Source of the DNA: Halomonas sp. 1513
GTDB lineage: Bacteria; Pseudomonadota; Gammaproteobacteria; Pseudomonadales; Halomonadaceae
Direction: 5' to 3'
Length of the DNA stretch: 64,000 nt
NCBI GenBank assembly: GCA_001971685.1
Contig: CP019326.1
Location: 2,356,001-2,420,000, forward strand
The notes under the pieces were generated by a model that worked only from the letters and a program-made list of their open reading frames with translations, was not told where the DNA came from and did no database searches. Position 1 is the first letter of the stretch, and each line of letters opens with the position of its first letter. A program made the translations under genes and the position numbers. This document shows positions 25,482 to 35,677 of this stretch, in pieces.

Positions 25482-26623
25482 ACCCGCCCGCGCCGCACCA
25501 AGAGTACGTTTCCGAGCCCAGCGTGCTCGAGCGCTGGGCGGGCGACTATCTGGCGCAGCGCAATTCGCATCGCGACGTACCGGCGCGTCCGCGCACCGCT
25601 GCCGAACGCCGCGCGCTGGTCCGCGCCTGCCGGCGCACGGTGCTCTACGCCGCCCTGGCCGGCATCCTCTCCGGGGCCTTGATCGGCGGCATGGAGTGGT
25701 ACATGCGCGAGGTCATCGCCGACGGCATGCAGGACATGACGCTCAAAGAGCAACTGCCCTACTGGGCCGGCTTCTTTGCCGTCGCCGGCGTGGTCAGCGC
25801 CATCGAGATCCTGTTCCTATACTGGAACGCCCTGCGCGGGGTGCTTAAGATCAGCGATCTTGCCCAGGTACCGCTCCGGCACGGCGCCCACGGGCTACTG
25901 ATCAAACGGGGCCTGGCGCGGGTGGCGCTGGAATTCCCCAGCCCCCGCGACCACGTCTACGGCATCGACCCCTATGCTCAGATGAAACGCTGGAAGCTCA
26001 CCGCCCGCGCCCTGCTGTATCGCATGAAGGTCGGCGTCACCAGCTTCGTACTGCGCATTCTGATGCGGCGGATCTTCGGGCGCATGGCGCTGCGCGGGCT
26101 GCTGCCGCTGGTCACCGGCCCACTCTATGCCGTATGGAATGGCCTGATCAGCTACTGGATCATGCGCCAGGCCCGCGAGAACGCGCTGGGTCCCTTCGCC
26201 ATCGACAGCCTGATCGCAAGGCTCGAGGGCGCGGCCCAGGACCTGAGCGATAGCGCCCGGGAGGCGATCCTGCACGGCGTCGGCGAAATGATCATGCGCC
26301 ATCAGGACGCCCACGCCAATCACGTCTACCTGCTGTCGCGGCTGCTCGATGTCTTCGATCACGAGACCCGCGCGCTGGACGTCGACTGGCCGCGCCAGGC
26401 ACGCGCCCTAGCGGGGCTCAGCGAGAGCGAACGGTCCTGGCTAGTGGAGACCCTGAGCCTGGCCGCGGTGCTGGTCGGCCCGCTGCGCGGGCGGCGCAAG
26501 GATTTTCTGGAAGAGGTCTTCGACGCCTGCGGGGTGGCGTTCGACAGCCGCGCCCTGGGCCGCCTGCGCCGCGCGCTGATGAACGGCGAGACGCCGCCAT
26601 CGGCGATGCCCGGCGGTGCCTAG
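25478..26623 (+). CDS. Two-helix membrane protein of unknown function (possibly LBF_2804 family)
   Basis: A 381-residue protein. A basic N-terminal tail is followed by two hydrophobic helices ([20 protein letters not shown] at about 49-68 and [20 protein letters not shown] at about 95-114). A further hydrophobic block, [20 protein letters not shown], lies near 205-224, and a soluble helical C-terminus may be TerB-like ([20 protein letters not shown]). I recall the name LBF_2804 for similar proteins but cannot verify it. The GTG start overlaps the thiI stop, suggesting coupling. The stop TAG lies in a CTAG that is also the stop of the convergent polB. Confidence 0.6.
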   Translation: MNPPAPHQEYVSEPSVLERWAGDYLAQRNSHRDVPARPRTAAERRALVRACRRTVLYAALAGILSGALIGGMEWYMREVIADGMQDMTLKEQLPYWAGFFAVAGVVSAIEILFLYWNALRGVLKISDLAQVPLRHGAHGLLIKRGLARVALEFPSPRDHVYGIDPYAQMKRWKLTARALLYRMKVGVTSFVLRILMRRIFGRMALRGLLPLVTGPLYAVWNGLISYWIMRQARENALGPFAIDSLIARLEGAAQDLSDSAREAILHGVGEMIMRHQDAHANHVYLLSRLLDVFDHETRALDVDWPRQARALAGLSESERSWLVETLSLAAVLVGPLRGRRKDFLEEVFDACGVAFDSRALGRLRRALMNGETPPSAMPGGA

Positions 26624-29001
26624 AAGAGCCCCAACTGGCGGTCGATCAAGGCGCTGAAGTCATCGTCGACGAACGGCAGGATGGCATCCGCCACCGGCTG
26701 CAGCTGGCGCGTCAGGTAGTGCTGATAGTCGATGGCCGAGCGGCGCAGCTCCAGCGGCTCGGGGCCGGCGACGGTGATCACGTAGCGAATCCAGCCGCCG
26801 TGCTGGTACTGCCGCGGCCGCCCCAGGCGCTGGTTGAGCTCATCGGCCAGGCGCGCGGCGCGCACGTGGGGCGGCACGTTGCGCTGGTAGTCGCCTAGCT
26901 TGCGGCGCAGCCGCTTGCGATAGACCAGCTGCTCGTCGTACTCACCGGCCAGGGTGCAGGCCACGTAGTCGCGCACGAAGTCGCGGTAAGGTTCGCCCAG
27001 AAAGATCCGTCGATAGAGTTCCTGCTGGAAGGTCTTGGCCAGCAGCGTCCAGTCGGCGCGTACCGTCTCGAGCCCCTTGAACACAAGCTGCGACTGCCCC
27101 TCGGCATCCTCCACCAGCCCCGCGTAGCGCTTCTTGCTGCCCTCTTCGGCGCCGCGAATGGTGGGCATCAGAAAGCGCCGATAGTGGGTCTCGAACTGCA
27201 GTTCCAGGGCGCTCTCCAGGTCATAGGTAGCGCGCAGATGGTCGCGCCACCAGGCGTTGACCTTGGCCGCCAGGCGGCGGCCGATGGCCTCCGCCGCATC
27301 GCCCTGGTGGGCACCCTGGAGCCAGACGAAGGTGGAGTCGGTATCGCCGTAGATCACCGCATGGCCTTCGGCCTCGATCAGCTCGCGGGTGCGCTGCATG
27401 ATCTGGTGGCCGCGCAGGGTGATCGACGAAGCCAGCCGCGGATCGAAGAAACGACAGCCCCGCGAGCCGAGCACGCCGTAGAAGGCATTCATGATGATCT
27501 TCAGCGCCTGGGCCAGCGGTGCGTTGCCGTCACGCTTGGCGGCCTCGCGGCCCCGCCATACCCCCGCCACGATCTCGGGCAGCGCGTGGCGGCTGCGCGA
27601 GAAGTGCGCGCCGCGAAAGCCGGGCACCGTCCGGCCGCTTTCCGGTGCCGCCTGCTCCTCGGCGAGCCCCGTTACCAGGCCCACCGGGTCGATCAGGAAG
27701 GTGCGGATGATCGACGGGTAGAGGCTCTTGAAGTCGAGCACCAGCACCGAGTCGTAGAGCCCCGGACGCGAGTCCATGACGAAGCCCCCGGGGCTGTTGT
27801 CGCCCTCGACGTCGCCGAGGTTTGGCGCCACGAAACCCAGGCGGTGCATGCGCGGCAGGTAGAGGTGCGAGAACGCCGCCACCGAGCCGCCCATGCGGTC
27901 GACGGGCAGGCCGGTGACCGCGGCACGCTCGAGCAGGAAGTCGATCAACTGGGTCTTGGCGAAGATCCGCGTGACCAGCTCGCAGTCCTTGAGGTTGTAG
28001 CGCGCCAGCGCCGGCTTGTCCTCGGCGAACATGCGGTTGATGTCGTCCATGCGCTGGTAGGGGTTGTCGATCGCCTTGCCCTCACCGAGCAGCGTCTGGG
28101 CGACGCTCTCCAGGCTGAACGAGGAGAACTGCCAGGTCGCCTGGCGCAGCGCCTCGATACCGTCGATGATCAGCCGCCCCGGCGCCGCGGCGAAATAGTG
28201 GTTGGCCTGGCTGCCGTGGGCGCGCCAGCTCATCGCCTCACCGCCGCGGCCGAGCCGCAGCGGGACGCCGAGCTGCTCGGCGTGGCGCTGCAGCACGCGC
28301 AGATCGAACTGCACCAGGTTCCAGCCGATGATCGCGTCCGGATCGTGCCTGGCGACCCAGTCGTTGAGCCGCTCCAGCAGCGCGGCGCGGGTGGTGCAGT
28401 AGCTCAGGTCGATGCCGTCTGGCGCAGCAGCGGGCTCGGCGCCGGCCTGCTCGTCGAGCATGAAGACCTGGCGCTGACCGCAGCCCTGCACGGCAATCGA
28501 GTAGAGCGCGCCGCGCTCGCTGGTCTCGATGTCCAGCGAGCAGAGTCGCAGTTGAGGGCGATAGCAGGCATCCGGCTTGAGGTCGGCATCGACCACCCGG
28601 CCGCCGTCGTGCGGCGATGCGTCAAACCGCACCGCAGCGGTGATAAAGCGCTCCATCAGGTAGCGTTCGGGGGGCCTGATATCGGCCTCGAGCAGCGCGA
28701 CCCCGGCATCAGCCAGGCGCTTTTCGAGCTGCATCAGTTGGCGCTGGTGACGGCAGTAGAGCCCCAGCACCGGGCGCTGTTGAAAATCGCACAGCGCCAG
28801 TTCGCGCAGCTCCACGCCGCGCTCCTGCGCCAGCAGCGGCGCCACTCGCTGGCGCTCGGTGGCGGCCACGAAAGCCACCGACGGGCGTGGCGGCAGCACC
28901 ACGTAGTGTGGCCCGGCGTCGGTGGCCAGCCAGAATGACACCTCGCAGCCGGCCGGAGTGTCCCGCCAGTGCCGGGTGAGGAGAAAACCCTGCTGTGCCA
29001 C
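26620..29001 (-). CDS. polB: DNA polymerase II (family B)
   Basis: A 793-residue repair polymerase with 3'-5' proofreading, normally SOS-induced in E. coli. The N-terminus [17 protein letters not shown] matches Pol II closely. Exo I is [10 protein letters not shown], polymerase motif A is [11 protein letters not shown], and motif C is YGDTDSTFV, all intact. The start is a GTG at 29001 that aligns with the E. coli start and has GAGG 8 bases upstream. It is divergent from metG, with 145 bases between. I do not see a clear LexA box there. Confidence 0.94.
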   Translation of the reverse strand: MAQQGFLLTRHWRDTPAGCEVSFWLATDAGPHYVVLPPRPSVAFVAATERQRVAPLLAQERGVELRELALCDFQQRPVLGLYCRHQRQLMQLEKRLADAGVALLEADIRPPERYLMERFITAAVRFDASPHDGGRVVDADLKPDACYRPQLRLCSLDIETSERGALYSIAVQGCGQRQVFMLDEQAGAEPAAAPDGIDLSYCTTRAALLERLNDWVARHDPDAIIGWNLVQFDLRVLQRHAEQLGVPLRLGRGGEAMSWRAHGSQANHYFAAAPGRLIIDGIEALRQATWQFSSFSLESVAQTLLGEGKAIDNPYQRMDDINRMFAEDKPALARYNLKDCELVTRIFAKTQLIDFLLERAAVTGLPVDRMGGSVAAFSHLYLPRMHRLGFVAPNLGDVEGDNSPGGFVMDSRPGLYDSVLVLDFKSLYPSIIRTFLIDPVGLVTGLAEEQAAPESGRTVPGFRGAHFSRSRHALPEIVAGVWRGREAAKRDGNAPLAQALKIIMNAFYGVLGSRGCRFFDPRLASSITLRGHQIMQRTRELIEAEGHAVIYGDTDSTFVWLQGAHQGDAAEAIGRRLAAKVNAWWRDHLRATYDLESALELQFETHYRRFLMPTIRGAEEGSKKRYAGLVEDAEGQSQLVFKGLETVRADWTLLAKTFQQELYRRIFLGEPYRDFVRDYVACTLAGEYDEQLVYRKRLRRKLGDYQRNVPPHVRAARLADELNQRLGRPRQYQHGGWIRYVITVAGPEPLELRRSAIDYQHYLTRQLQPVADAILPFVDDDFSALIDRQLGLF

Positions 29002-29146
29002 GCCGTGCCTCGCTGCTGCCTGCCAGACTCGGATGGTACGTGCTGCCGGCGTCGATGTCGCTGGCCAGGCGCGGCACACGGATGCAGCGGGCGGCGAAGA
29101 TGGCTACAATCGGGGGTCTGATTTTCTGGGGAACGTCATCGCCACT

Positions 29147-31192
29147 ATGTCCAACTCGCCACGTCACCACGCGCGCAAGATTCTCGTTACCAGCGCCCTG
29201 CCCTACGCCAACGGTGCGATCCACCTCGGCCACCTGCTGGAGTACATCCAGACCGATATCTGGGTGCGCTTCCAGAAGAGCCGTGGCAATGCGTGCCACT
29301 ACGTGTGCGCCGACGACGCCCACGGCACCGCCATCATGCTGCGTGCCGAGCAGGAGGGCATCACCTCCGAGGCGCTGATCGAGCGGGTGTCCCGCGAGCA
29401 CCAGACGGATTTCGCGCGTTTCGGCGTGGCCTTCGACAACTACCACTCGACCCACTCCGACGAGAACCGCTACTTCAGCGAGCTGATCTACACCCGCCTT
29501 CGCGACGCCGGGCATATCGCCACCCGCGACATCGAGCAGATGTACGATCCGGTCAAGGGGCTGTTCCTCGCCGACCGCTTCATCAAGGGTACCTGCCCCA
29601 AGTGCAAGGCCGAGGATCAGTACGGCGACAACTGCGAGGCGTGCGGCGCCACCTATACGCCGGCCGAGCTGATCGACCCGGTCTCGGCGATCTCCGGCGC
29701 CACGCCGGAGGTGCGCAGCTCGACCCACTACTTCTTCAAGCTGCCCGACTTCGCCGACTTCCTCAAGCGCTGGACCCGCGGTGAGCACGTCCAGACCCAG
29801 ATCAGCAACAAGCTTCAGGAGTGGTTCGAGTCGGGGCTCAACGAGTGGGACATCTCCCGCGATGCGCCCTACTTCGGCTTCGAGATCCCCGACGCCCCGG
29901 GCAAGTACTTCTACGTCTGGCTCGACGCGCCGATCGGCTACCTGGCCAGCTTCAAGAACCTCTGCGACCGCGAGGGCATCGATTTCGACGCCTACTGGAA
30001 GCGCGACAGCGAGGCCGAGGTCTACCACTTCATCGGCAAGGACATCGTCTATTTCCACGCGCTGTTCTGGCCGGCGATGCTCGAGGGGGCCGACTTCCGC
30101 ACCCCGACCGGGGTCAACTGCCACGGTTTCGTCACCGTCAACGGCGCCAAGATGTCCAAGTCGCGGGGTACCTTCATCAAGGCGGCGACCTATGCCGAGC
30201 ATCTCAACCCCGAGTACCTGCGCTACTACTTCGCCGCCAAGCTGACCTCGGGGGTCGACGACCTCGACCTCAACCTCGAGGACTTCGCCCAGCGCGTCAA
30301 CTCGGACCTGGTCGGCAAGGTGGTCAACATCGCCAGCCGCTGCGCCGGTTTCGTCAACAAACTGGGCGACGGCAAGCTGTCGGCCCACTGCGCCGAGCCG
30401 GAGCTGGTGGCCCGCTTCATCGCCGCTGGTGACGATATCGCCGCCGATTTCGAGGCGCGTGAATTCGGCCGCGCCATGCGCCGGGTGATGGAGCTCGCCG
30501 ACGAGGCCAACACCTATATCGCCGACAAGGCGCCGTGGGTGCTGGCCAAGGAGCCGGGGCGCGAGCAGGAGGTCCTCGATATCTGCTCGGTGGGCATCAA
30601 CCTGTTCCGCCAGCTGATGGTCTACCTGGCACCGGTGGTGCCGGCCATGGCCGAGGGTGCCCGCGAGTTCCTCAAGCTCGACGGCCTCGACTGGCACAGC
30701 CGCCACGCGGTACTGCTGGATCACGAGGTGGCCAAGTTCAAGCCGCTGATGACCCGCGTCGAGCGCGACAATATCGATGCCATGATCGAGGCATCCAAGG
30801 AGGACCTGGTGGAAGAGCAGAAACTCAAGGACACGCCCAAGGGGCCGCTGAGCGACGAGCCTATCGCCGCGGAAATCGGCTTCGACGACTTCATGAAGGT
30901 CGATCTGCGCATCGCCCGCATCGCCAAGGCCGACTACGTCGAGGGCGCCGACAAGCTGCTCCAGCTGACCCTCGACCTGGGCGGCGAGACCCGCACGGTG
31001 TTCTCCGGCATTCGCTCCGCCTATGCGCCGGAGGCCCTCGAAGGACGCCTGACCGTGATGGTCGCCAACCTGGCGCCGCGCAAGATGCGCTTCGGCGTCT
31101 CCGAAGGCATGGTGCTGGCCGCCGGCAATGGCGACGGCATCCATCTGCTGTCGCCGGACTCCGGCGCCGAACCGGGCCAGCGCGTGGTGTAA
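29147..31192 (+). CDS. metG: Methionyl-tRNA synthetase
   Basis: A 681-residue class I synthetase. HIGH motif variant HLGH is in [16 protein letters not shown] is in [11 protein letters not shown], and a zinc knuckle has two CxxC pairs (CPKC and CEAC). The C-terminal EMAP/Trbp111-type tRNA-binding domain ([11 protein letters not shown] to the end) is present, so this is the long dimeric form. The start [14 protein letters not shown] is chosen by family length. A strong terminator follows. Confidence 0.97.
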   Translation: MSNSPRHHARKILVTSALPYANGAIHLGHLLEYIQTDIWVRFQKSRGNACHYVCADDAHGTAIMLRAEQEGITSEALIERVSREHQTDFARFGVAFDNYHSTHSDENRYFSELIYTRLRDAGHIATRDIEQMYDPVKGLFLADRFIKGTCPKCKAEDQYGDNCEACGATYTPAELIDPVSAISGATPEVRSSTHYFFKLPDFADFLKRWTRGEHVQTQISNKLQEWFESGLNEWDISRDAPYFGFEIPDAPGKYFYVWLDAPIGYLASFKNLCDREGIDFDAYWKRDSEAEVYHFIGKDIVYFHALFWPAMLEGADFRTPTGVNCHGFVTVNGAKMSKSRGTFIKAATYAEHLNPEYLRYYFAAKLTSGVDDLDLNLEDFAQRVNSDLVGKVVNIASRCAGFVNKLGDGKLSAHCAEPELVARFIAAGDDIAADFEAREFGRAMRRVMELADEANTYIADKAPWVLAKEPGREQEVLDICSVGINLFRQLMVYLAPVVPAMAEGAREFLKLDGLDWHSRHAVLLDHEVAKFKPLMTRVERDNIDAMIEASKEDLVEEQKLKDTPKGPLSDEPIAAEIGFDDFMKVDLRIARIAKADYVEGADKLLQLTLDLGGETRTVFSGIRSAYAPEALEGRLTVMVANLAPRKMRFGVSEGMVLAAGNGDGIHLLSPDSGAEPGQRVV

Positions 31193-31214
31193 CCGCTTAC
31201 GCCAACGCAGTAGC

Positions 31215-31245
31215 GGGCGCCTGGAATATCCAGGCGCCCGTTTTT
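31215..31245 (+). terminator. Rho-independent terminator after metG
   Basis: The perfect 10-bp stem GGGCGCCTGG / CCAGGCGCCC with loop AATAT is followed by GTTTTTG, 22 bases past the metG stop. Confidence 0.92.
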
Positions 31246-31435
31246 GTGAGTGGGCCACACCACAGATGATCGACATCGATCACTTCAAGCGCCACAACGA
31301 TCACTACGGCCCATACAGGCGATTTCGTTAACAGCGCCTTCGACATGATGCGCTGGAGCGCGGCGTGGCCGGTACCTGTGATAGCGCAAAGCACGTACAA
31401 TACAGGCCTGTCGACGAGCCCAACGAGGAGCCACT

Positions 31436-32422
31436 GTGACGGGCCAGCACGACCTGATCGACGCCATCGATGCCGAACTTCCCCAGACCCAGTGCGGCAA
31501 GTGCGGCCAACCGGGATGCCGCCCCTACGCCGAGGCGATCGCCAACGGCGAGGCAATCAACCGCTGCCCGCCGGGCGGCGAGCGCACCGTGGCGCGCCTG
31601 GCGGCACTCACCGGGCGCCCCGTCATGGCACTCGAGCAGCCGGCTCAGTCGCCGCTGACCGCCTATATTCGTGAGGACGAGTGCATCGGCTGCACCAAGT
31701 GCATCCAGGCCTGCCCGGTGGACGCCATCCTCGGTGCCGCCAAGCTGATGCACACCGTGATCGTCGACCAGTGCACCGGCTGCGAACTATGCGTCGCCCC
31801 CTGCCCGGTCGACTGTATCGATATGCTCCCCCATCCGCAGTGGCAGGCGGCCAGCAGCGAATCACAGCAGCAGCGCTATCTGGCTTATCGCGCCGATCAG
31901 GGCCGCAAGCGCTTCGACGCGCGCCAGCGGCGCCTGGCGGCCCAGGCCGAGGCCAAGCGACAGCGCCGCGCTGCGCGGCTGACCAGGGCTGCTCCGGCGG
32001 CGTCCAGCGCCGCGCCGGCGCTGTCTGCCAGCGCACTGCGTGCCAACCGCGTACGCCTGGCGGCCGCCCTCAAGCGCCTTACCCGCCAGCGTCAGAACAG
32101 CGACGATGATGCGCAGCGTCAGGCCCTGACGGCACGCATCGCCGAGCACCAGTCGCAGCTCGACGACCTCGACCGGCAGCTCGGTCAGGTTCAAGCATCT
32201 TCGTCGCCGCGCACACCGGGGCTGCAGCAGAAACGCATGGCCGTCAACGCGGCCGAGCAGTCGCTGCGCAAGGCGCGCCAGCAGTTGGCCCACGCCGAGC
32301 GCCAGCATGATGCGGCCGCCCAAGCCAGCGCCCATGCGCAGATCGAACAAGCCAGCGCTATGCTCGAGCAGGCCCGCGCCGCCCTCGTCTCTCAGTCACC
32401 GTCACACGGCCAACCGTCATGA
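31436..32422 (+). CDS. rnfB: RnfB-like ferredoxin protein, soluble form with coiled-coil tail
   Basis: A 328-residue protein. The N-terminal 4Fe-4S domain (C20, C23, C28, C44 in [12 protein letters not shown] and RCPPGG) and a 2[4Fe-4S] ferredoxin (C83, C86, C89, C93 and C113, C116, C119, C123) are those of RnfB/RsxB. The usual N-terminal membrane helix is absent: the protein begins only 12 residues before the first domain. Residues about 140-328 form a basic then Gln/Ala-rich coiled coil. No rnfA, C, D, G or E is adjacent. The GTG start has GAGGAG 5 bases upstream. It overlaps nth by 4 bases. Confidence 0.88.
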   Translation: MTGQHDLIDAIDAELPQTQCGKCGQPGCRPYAEAIANGEAINRCPPGGERTVARLAALTGRPVMALEQPAQSPLTAYIREDECIGCTKCIQACPVDAILGAAKLMHTVIVDQCTGCELCVAPCPVDCIDMLPHPQWQAASSESQQQRYLAYRADQGRKRFDARQRRLAAQAEAKRQRRAARLTRAAPAASSAAPALSASALRANRVRLAAALKRLTRQRQNSDDDAQRQALTARIAEHQSQLDDLDRQLGQVQASSSPRTPGLQQKRMAVNAAEQSLRKARQQLAHAERQHDAAAQASAHAQIEQASAMLEQARAALVSQSPSHGQPS

Positions 32423-33054
32423 ATGCCCACAAACGCCATGCGATATTCACCCGGCTGCGCGAGCATATGCCCGAGCCGACCACCGAGCTGAACTGGACCA
32501 CGCCCTTCGAACTGCTTACCGCGGTGCTGCTCTCGGCCCAGGCCACCGATGTCGGCGTCAACAAGGCTACCGCGCGACTCTTCCCAGTGGCCAATACGCC
32601 CCAGGCAATCATCGACCTCGGCATCGACGGCCTCAAGCAGCACATCAAGACCATCGGCCTCTACAACACCAAGGCCGAGAACCTGATGAAGACCTGCCAT
32701 CTGCTGGTCGACAAGCATGCCGGCGAGGTGCCGCAGACCCGTGCCGCCCTCGAAGCGCTGCCCGGAGTGGGCCGCAAGACCGCCAACGTGATTCTCAACA
32801 CCGCCTTCGGCCAGCCCACCATCGCCGTCGACACGCATATTTTCCGAGTCTCCAACCGCACCCGCATCGCCCCGGGCAAGGACGTGGTCGAGGTCGAGAA
32901 GAAACTGATGCGCCACGTGCCCAGGGAGTTTCGCCAGGACGCCCACCACTGGCTGATCCTCCACGGCCGCTATACTTGCGTAGCGCGCAAGCCGCGCTGC
33001 GGCAGCTGCGTGATCGAGGACCTATGCGAGTTCAAGGACAAAGTCGACCTCTAA
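32419..33054 (+). CDS. nth: Endonuclease III
   Basis: A 211-residue base-excision glycosylase/AP lyase for oxidised pyrimidines. The HhH motif [13 protein letters not shown] contains the catalytic Lys (K120 by E. coli numbering), VDTHIFRV contains the catalytic Asp, and the C-terminal [4Fe-4S] cluster has four Cys in [17 protein letters not shown]. The ATG overlaps the rnfB stop (ATGA), as in rsx/rnf-nth operons. Confidence 0.97.
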   Translation: MNAHKRHAIFTRLREHMPEPTTELNWTTPFELLTAVLLSAQATDVGVNKATARLFPVANTPQAIIDLGIDGLKQHIKTIGLYNTKAENLMKTCHLLVDKHAGEVPQTRAALEALPGVGRKTANVILNTAFGQPTIAVDTHIFRVSNRTRIAPGKDVVEVEKKLMRHVPREFRQDAHHWLILHGRYTCVARKPRCGSCVIEDLCEFKDKVDL

Positions 33055-33074
33055 CAAATACCAGCGAGCCGCCC

Positions 33075-34133
33075 ATGCAGATACACGACCGCCCCCTGGC
33101 ACAGCGCATCGAGTGGCTGCTGACCCTGTCCCGCGACCACGCCGAGAGCTTCGGCAGCCCGTCGGCCTGGCTGGCCCGGGAGCGCTACCTGGCCGCGCAT
33201 CCCACCCGCATCGTAGCGATGAAGTGCATGGACGGACGGATTCACCTGCCGCATGCCACGCGCACGCCGCTGGGCATCATTCGACCATTTCGCAACCTCG
33301 GCGGCATCTTCCACCTCGGCTGGCCCTACCTGGGCGAGATGCTCGCCGAGAGCGTCAGTGAAGCCGCCCGCGCCGGCCACGGGGTGCTGATGCTGATCAC
33401 CTACCACTTCTCCCGCGGTCAGCGGTCACGCGGCTGTGCCGGGTTCGAGTGCGACAGCCAGGCGGCACTGGCCCACGCCTACCAGATCCGCGCCCAGGCC
33501 GAGCAGCTGTTCGGCGCTGACCACCGTCACGTCTATCCCTTGGTGTGCGGCTTCGAGACCGACAGCGATGCGCTGATCATCCATGGCGACGACGGCAGCG
33601 TACTCGACATCGGCAGCCTGGATGCCGATCAGGCCGATGGCCTGGCCCAGCGCGTCACCGCACTCTGCCCCGATATGCCGGCGGCCACGCTGCGCGACCT
33701 GCTGCCGCTGCTGGAGGGCAACCTGGCACACGTCGACTCGCTGCGCGGGGTATCCCGCGCCCTGGATATCGAGCACCGCGAATGGGTGATCTGCATCGGC
33801 CGGGGCTTCGACTTCCTGCACGTGCCCAATACCGCGCTGATCGTCGGTCCCTACAGCCCCAACCTCTCGGAGCCGATCGGTACCGCGGCGGGCATCATCG
33901 ATGCCAACATGCGCGCCGGGCGCATCCCAGACGACGGCTTCATGCTGCTGGCCTCGACGCCCTACCAGGACATCGGCGTCGATCGCGCCCGCGCCGAACT
34001 CAAGTCGCGCTTCCTGTCGGACTTCGCCAGCCAGGTAATTGGCCATGAACACCCGGCACTCGCCGAGCGCATGGTGCGGCACACCGCCGTGGTCCACTGG
34101 CCGACACGACGCCTCGAAGAGCTCGTCACCTGA
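33075..34133 (+). CDS. Carbonic-anhydrase-like protein resembling the carboxysome shell enzyme CsoSCA
   Basis: A 352-residue protein with no signal peptide. Residues C51, D53 and R55 form CMDGR, the C-x-D-x-R dyad of beta-type carbonic anhydrases. HFSRGQRSRGC (H111 and C121) would supply the other two zinc ligands, with the long His-to-Cys spacing I recall for CsoSCA rather than the H-x-x-C of ordinary beta enzymes. IIRPFRNLGGIFHLGWPYLG lies between. No carboxysome or RuBisCO gene is in the window. It follows nth by 20 bases and may be cotranscribed. Activity is inferred from residues only. Confidence 0.65.
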   Translation: MQIHDRPLAQRIEWLLTLSRDHAESFGSPSAWLARERYLAAHPTRIVAMKCMDGRIHLPHATRTPLGIIRPFRNLGGIFHLGWPYLGEMLAESVSEAARAGHGVLMLITYHFSRGQRSRGCAGFECDSQAALAHAYQIRAQAEQLFGADHRHVYPLVCGFETDSDALIIHGDDGSVLDIGSLDADQADGLAQRVTALCPDMPAATLRDLLPLLEGNLAHVDSLRGVSRALDIEHREWVICIGRGFDFLHVPNTALIVGPYSPNLSEPIGTAAGIIDANMRAGRIPDDGFMLLASTPYQDIGVDRARAELKSRFLSDFASQVIGHEHPALAERMVRHTAVVHWPTRRLEELVT

Positions 34134-34135
34134 GG

Positions 34136-35143
34136 CTAGAAGCCCAGCGATTCGAGCCGGTCGGCCAGGTCATCGAGGATCTCGATGCCCTGCACGTCGG
34201 TGGGTAGCCACGGCAGGTGCGGCCTGGGCAGGTGGCTGAAGGCCTGGTCGATGCTGGTCAGGTAGACCGACTCCTGAGCACGCCGCGCGCGCAGGAAGTC
34301 ACCGTCGGCATCCTCGGGAATCACCCGGTTGACCAGGGTCCCGGCGACCGGAATCTTGACCGCCTCCAGCGCCTCGACGGCGCGCGCGGTCTCGAGGATC
34401 GGCAGCCGCTCCGGGGTCATCACGAACAGGAAGTTGCTCTGCTCGGGATCTTCGATGCGCCGACGCGCCTGATGGAACAGCCGCCGACGATTGAGCAGGG
34501 TCTGCGCCACGTCGCGGGTGCGTTCATCGAGATCACTGAAGGCGTCCTCCTGGGGATCATCGAAGGGCGTGGCCACGTCGCGGCCACGCTTGGGGGTCAG
34601 GTGCTTGAGCACCTTGCCAAGCTCCTCGGACTTGCGATTGTGCGCCAGCAGTCCATCGGTCCACGCCGCCATCGCCTCGGGCAGCGTCAGCAGTCGCAGG
34701 GTGTGGCCGGTGGGCGCGGTATCGAAGATGATCAGGTCGTAGGGGAGCTGGTCGTCGGTCATCAGCCGCGCCAGGCGCTCGAGCAGCGCCGCCTCCTGGG
34801 TGCCCGGCGACTGTCGGGTCAGGCGCATCTGGCGCTCGAGCTCCTTCATCATCTCCGGCGCGGCGTAGCGGCGCATCTGCTCGGTGACTCGCGCCAGGTG
34901 GGCCTCGACCTCGATATCGGGGTCGATCTCCATGGCGTCGAGGTTGGGCAGCAGGCGCCGTGGCGTATCGCTCAGCTCGCGGTCGAAGACATCGCCGAGG
35001 CTGTGTGCCGGGTCGGTCGAGACCACCAGCACGCGCCGTTCGCGACGCGCGGCGAGCACCGCCAGCGAGGCGGCCACGGTGGTCTTGCCCACCCCGCCCT
35101 TGCCGCCTACCCATAGCAGACGTTTCTGCAATAAAGCTTTCAT
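34136..35143 (-). CDS. ArsA/Get3-family ATPase
   Basis: A 335-residue soluble ATPase with P-loop GGKGGVGKTT (13-22), switch I DPAHSLGDVF and switch II FDTAPTGHTLRLL. It has a single ATPase domain and one copy, unlike tandem ArsA of arsenite pumps; no arsB or arsD is nearby. The Get3 CxxC zinc motif is not seen. It is the last of three minus-strand genes (cstA, CC-tailed protein, ArsA), separated from the second by the structured repeat. It may be a targeting or regulatory ATPase for a partner membrane or tail-exposed protein, which is speculative. Confidence 0.88.
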   Translation of the reverse strand: MKALLQKRLLWVGGKGGVGKTTVAASLAVLAARRERRVLVVSTDPAHSLGDVFDRELSDTPRRLLPNLDAMEIDPDIEVEAHLARVTEQMRRYAAPEMMKELERQMRLTRQSPGTQEAALLERLARLMTDDQLPYDLIIFDTAPTGHTLRLLTLPEAMAAWTDGLLAHNRKSEELGKVLKHLTPKRGRDVATPFDDPQEDAFSDLDERTRDVAQTLLNRRRLFHQARRRIEDPEQSNFLFVMTPERLPILETARAVEALEAVKIPVAGTLVNRVIPEDADGDFLRARRAQESVYLTSIDQAFSHLPRPHLPWLPTDVQGIEILDDLADRLESLGF

Positions 35144-35187
35144 CGTGCACTTATCCCAATGTCGCGAAGCTATCGCCAAGGCCGGCG

Positions 35188-35297
35188 GCGAGGGGCGCCG
35201 GGGACAAGCCGAAGAGGGGGTTCTAGACCAGGGATGGTCCAGGTAGCCCCCAGGGAGGGGTTCATGGCGCCCCCTCGAAGGCTTGTCGACGGATCAG
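35188..35297 (+). repeat. 110-bp structured repeat, copy 2
   Basis: Gapless partner of 23787-23896. On the plus strand the outer stem is GACAAGCC / GGCTTGTC with extra pairs, the second stem is GAGGGGG / CCCCCTC, and the hairpin CTAGACCA-GGGA-TGGTCCAG has one mismatch. The small hairpin CCC-AGGGAG-GGG keeps the AGGGA loop. It lies between the CC-tailed gene and the ArsA gene, both on the minus strand, so it would be antisense to that transcript if read in the same sense as copy 1. Confidence 0.85.
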
Positions 35298-35355
35298 CCT
35301 CGAGCACTCCCCCAAGCGAGGACCATGGCTCACTTTCGTGTGGAAACCGTCTGCG

Positions 35356-35658
35356 CTAGCAGCATCTGAAATGATCCAGCGGCGAGCGTTCCATCCCCAT
35401 GCGTGTGTGCCAGTCATGGAAACGTTCGAGCAGCAGCGGCTGGAGTTCGAGGGTGTAGTAGGCGGCCGGATTGGGCACCCCCATCATCTCGGAGAACACC
35501 AGCAGCATGAACAGGTCGTCCTCGTCGCGGCGGGCCCGGGCAATCGCCCCGCGATAGCGCGAGGAGTAGACCTCCTCGGCGAAGAAACGGGCCTGGCTCA
35601 GCCAGGCCCGTACTCTTTCGCGACGAGGATCATGACCGCTGTCATGATCGTCGTGCAT
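35356..35658 (-). CDS. Small CC-tailed protein (cory-CC-star-like)
   Basis: A 100-residue soluble protein. The N-terminal half is charged and helical; the distinctive part is FSEMMGVPNPAAYYTLELQP followed by FHDWHTRMGMERSPLDHF and a C-terminal RCC just before the stop. The Cys-Cys end at the last two residues and this GVPNP-YYTLEL pattern recall the family named cory-CC-star, from memory and unverified. AGGAG lies 7 bases before the ATG. It starts 19 bases after cstA and is followed by the ArsA ATPase gene, so a functional link of terminal Cys pair and ATPase is possible. Confidence 0.7.
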   Translation of the reverse strand: MHDDHDSGHDPRRERVRAWLSQARFFAEEVYSSRYRGAIARARRDEDDLFMLLVFSEMMGVPNPAAYYTLELQPLLLERFHDWHTRMGMERSPLDHFRCC

Positions 35659-35677
35659 ACATCGCTCCTAGGTAACG

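Noticed and set aside
32307-33074. Apparent 608-codon plus-strand frame running into the carbonic-anhydrase-like gene
   Set aside because: The first 256 codons are an alternative reading of rnfB and nth; the real gene starts at 33075.
34136-35143. Arsenite-pump ATPase (ArsA) interpretation
   Set aside because: Only one ATPase domain is present and no arsB, arsD or arsR lies nearby, so arsenic resistance is not supported.
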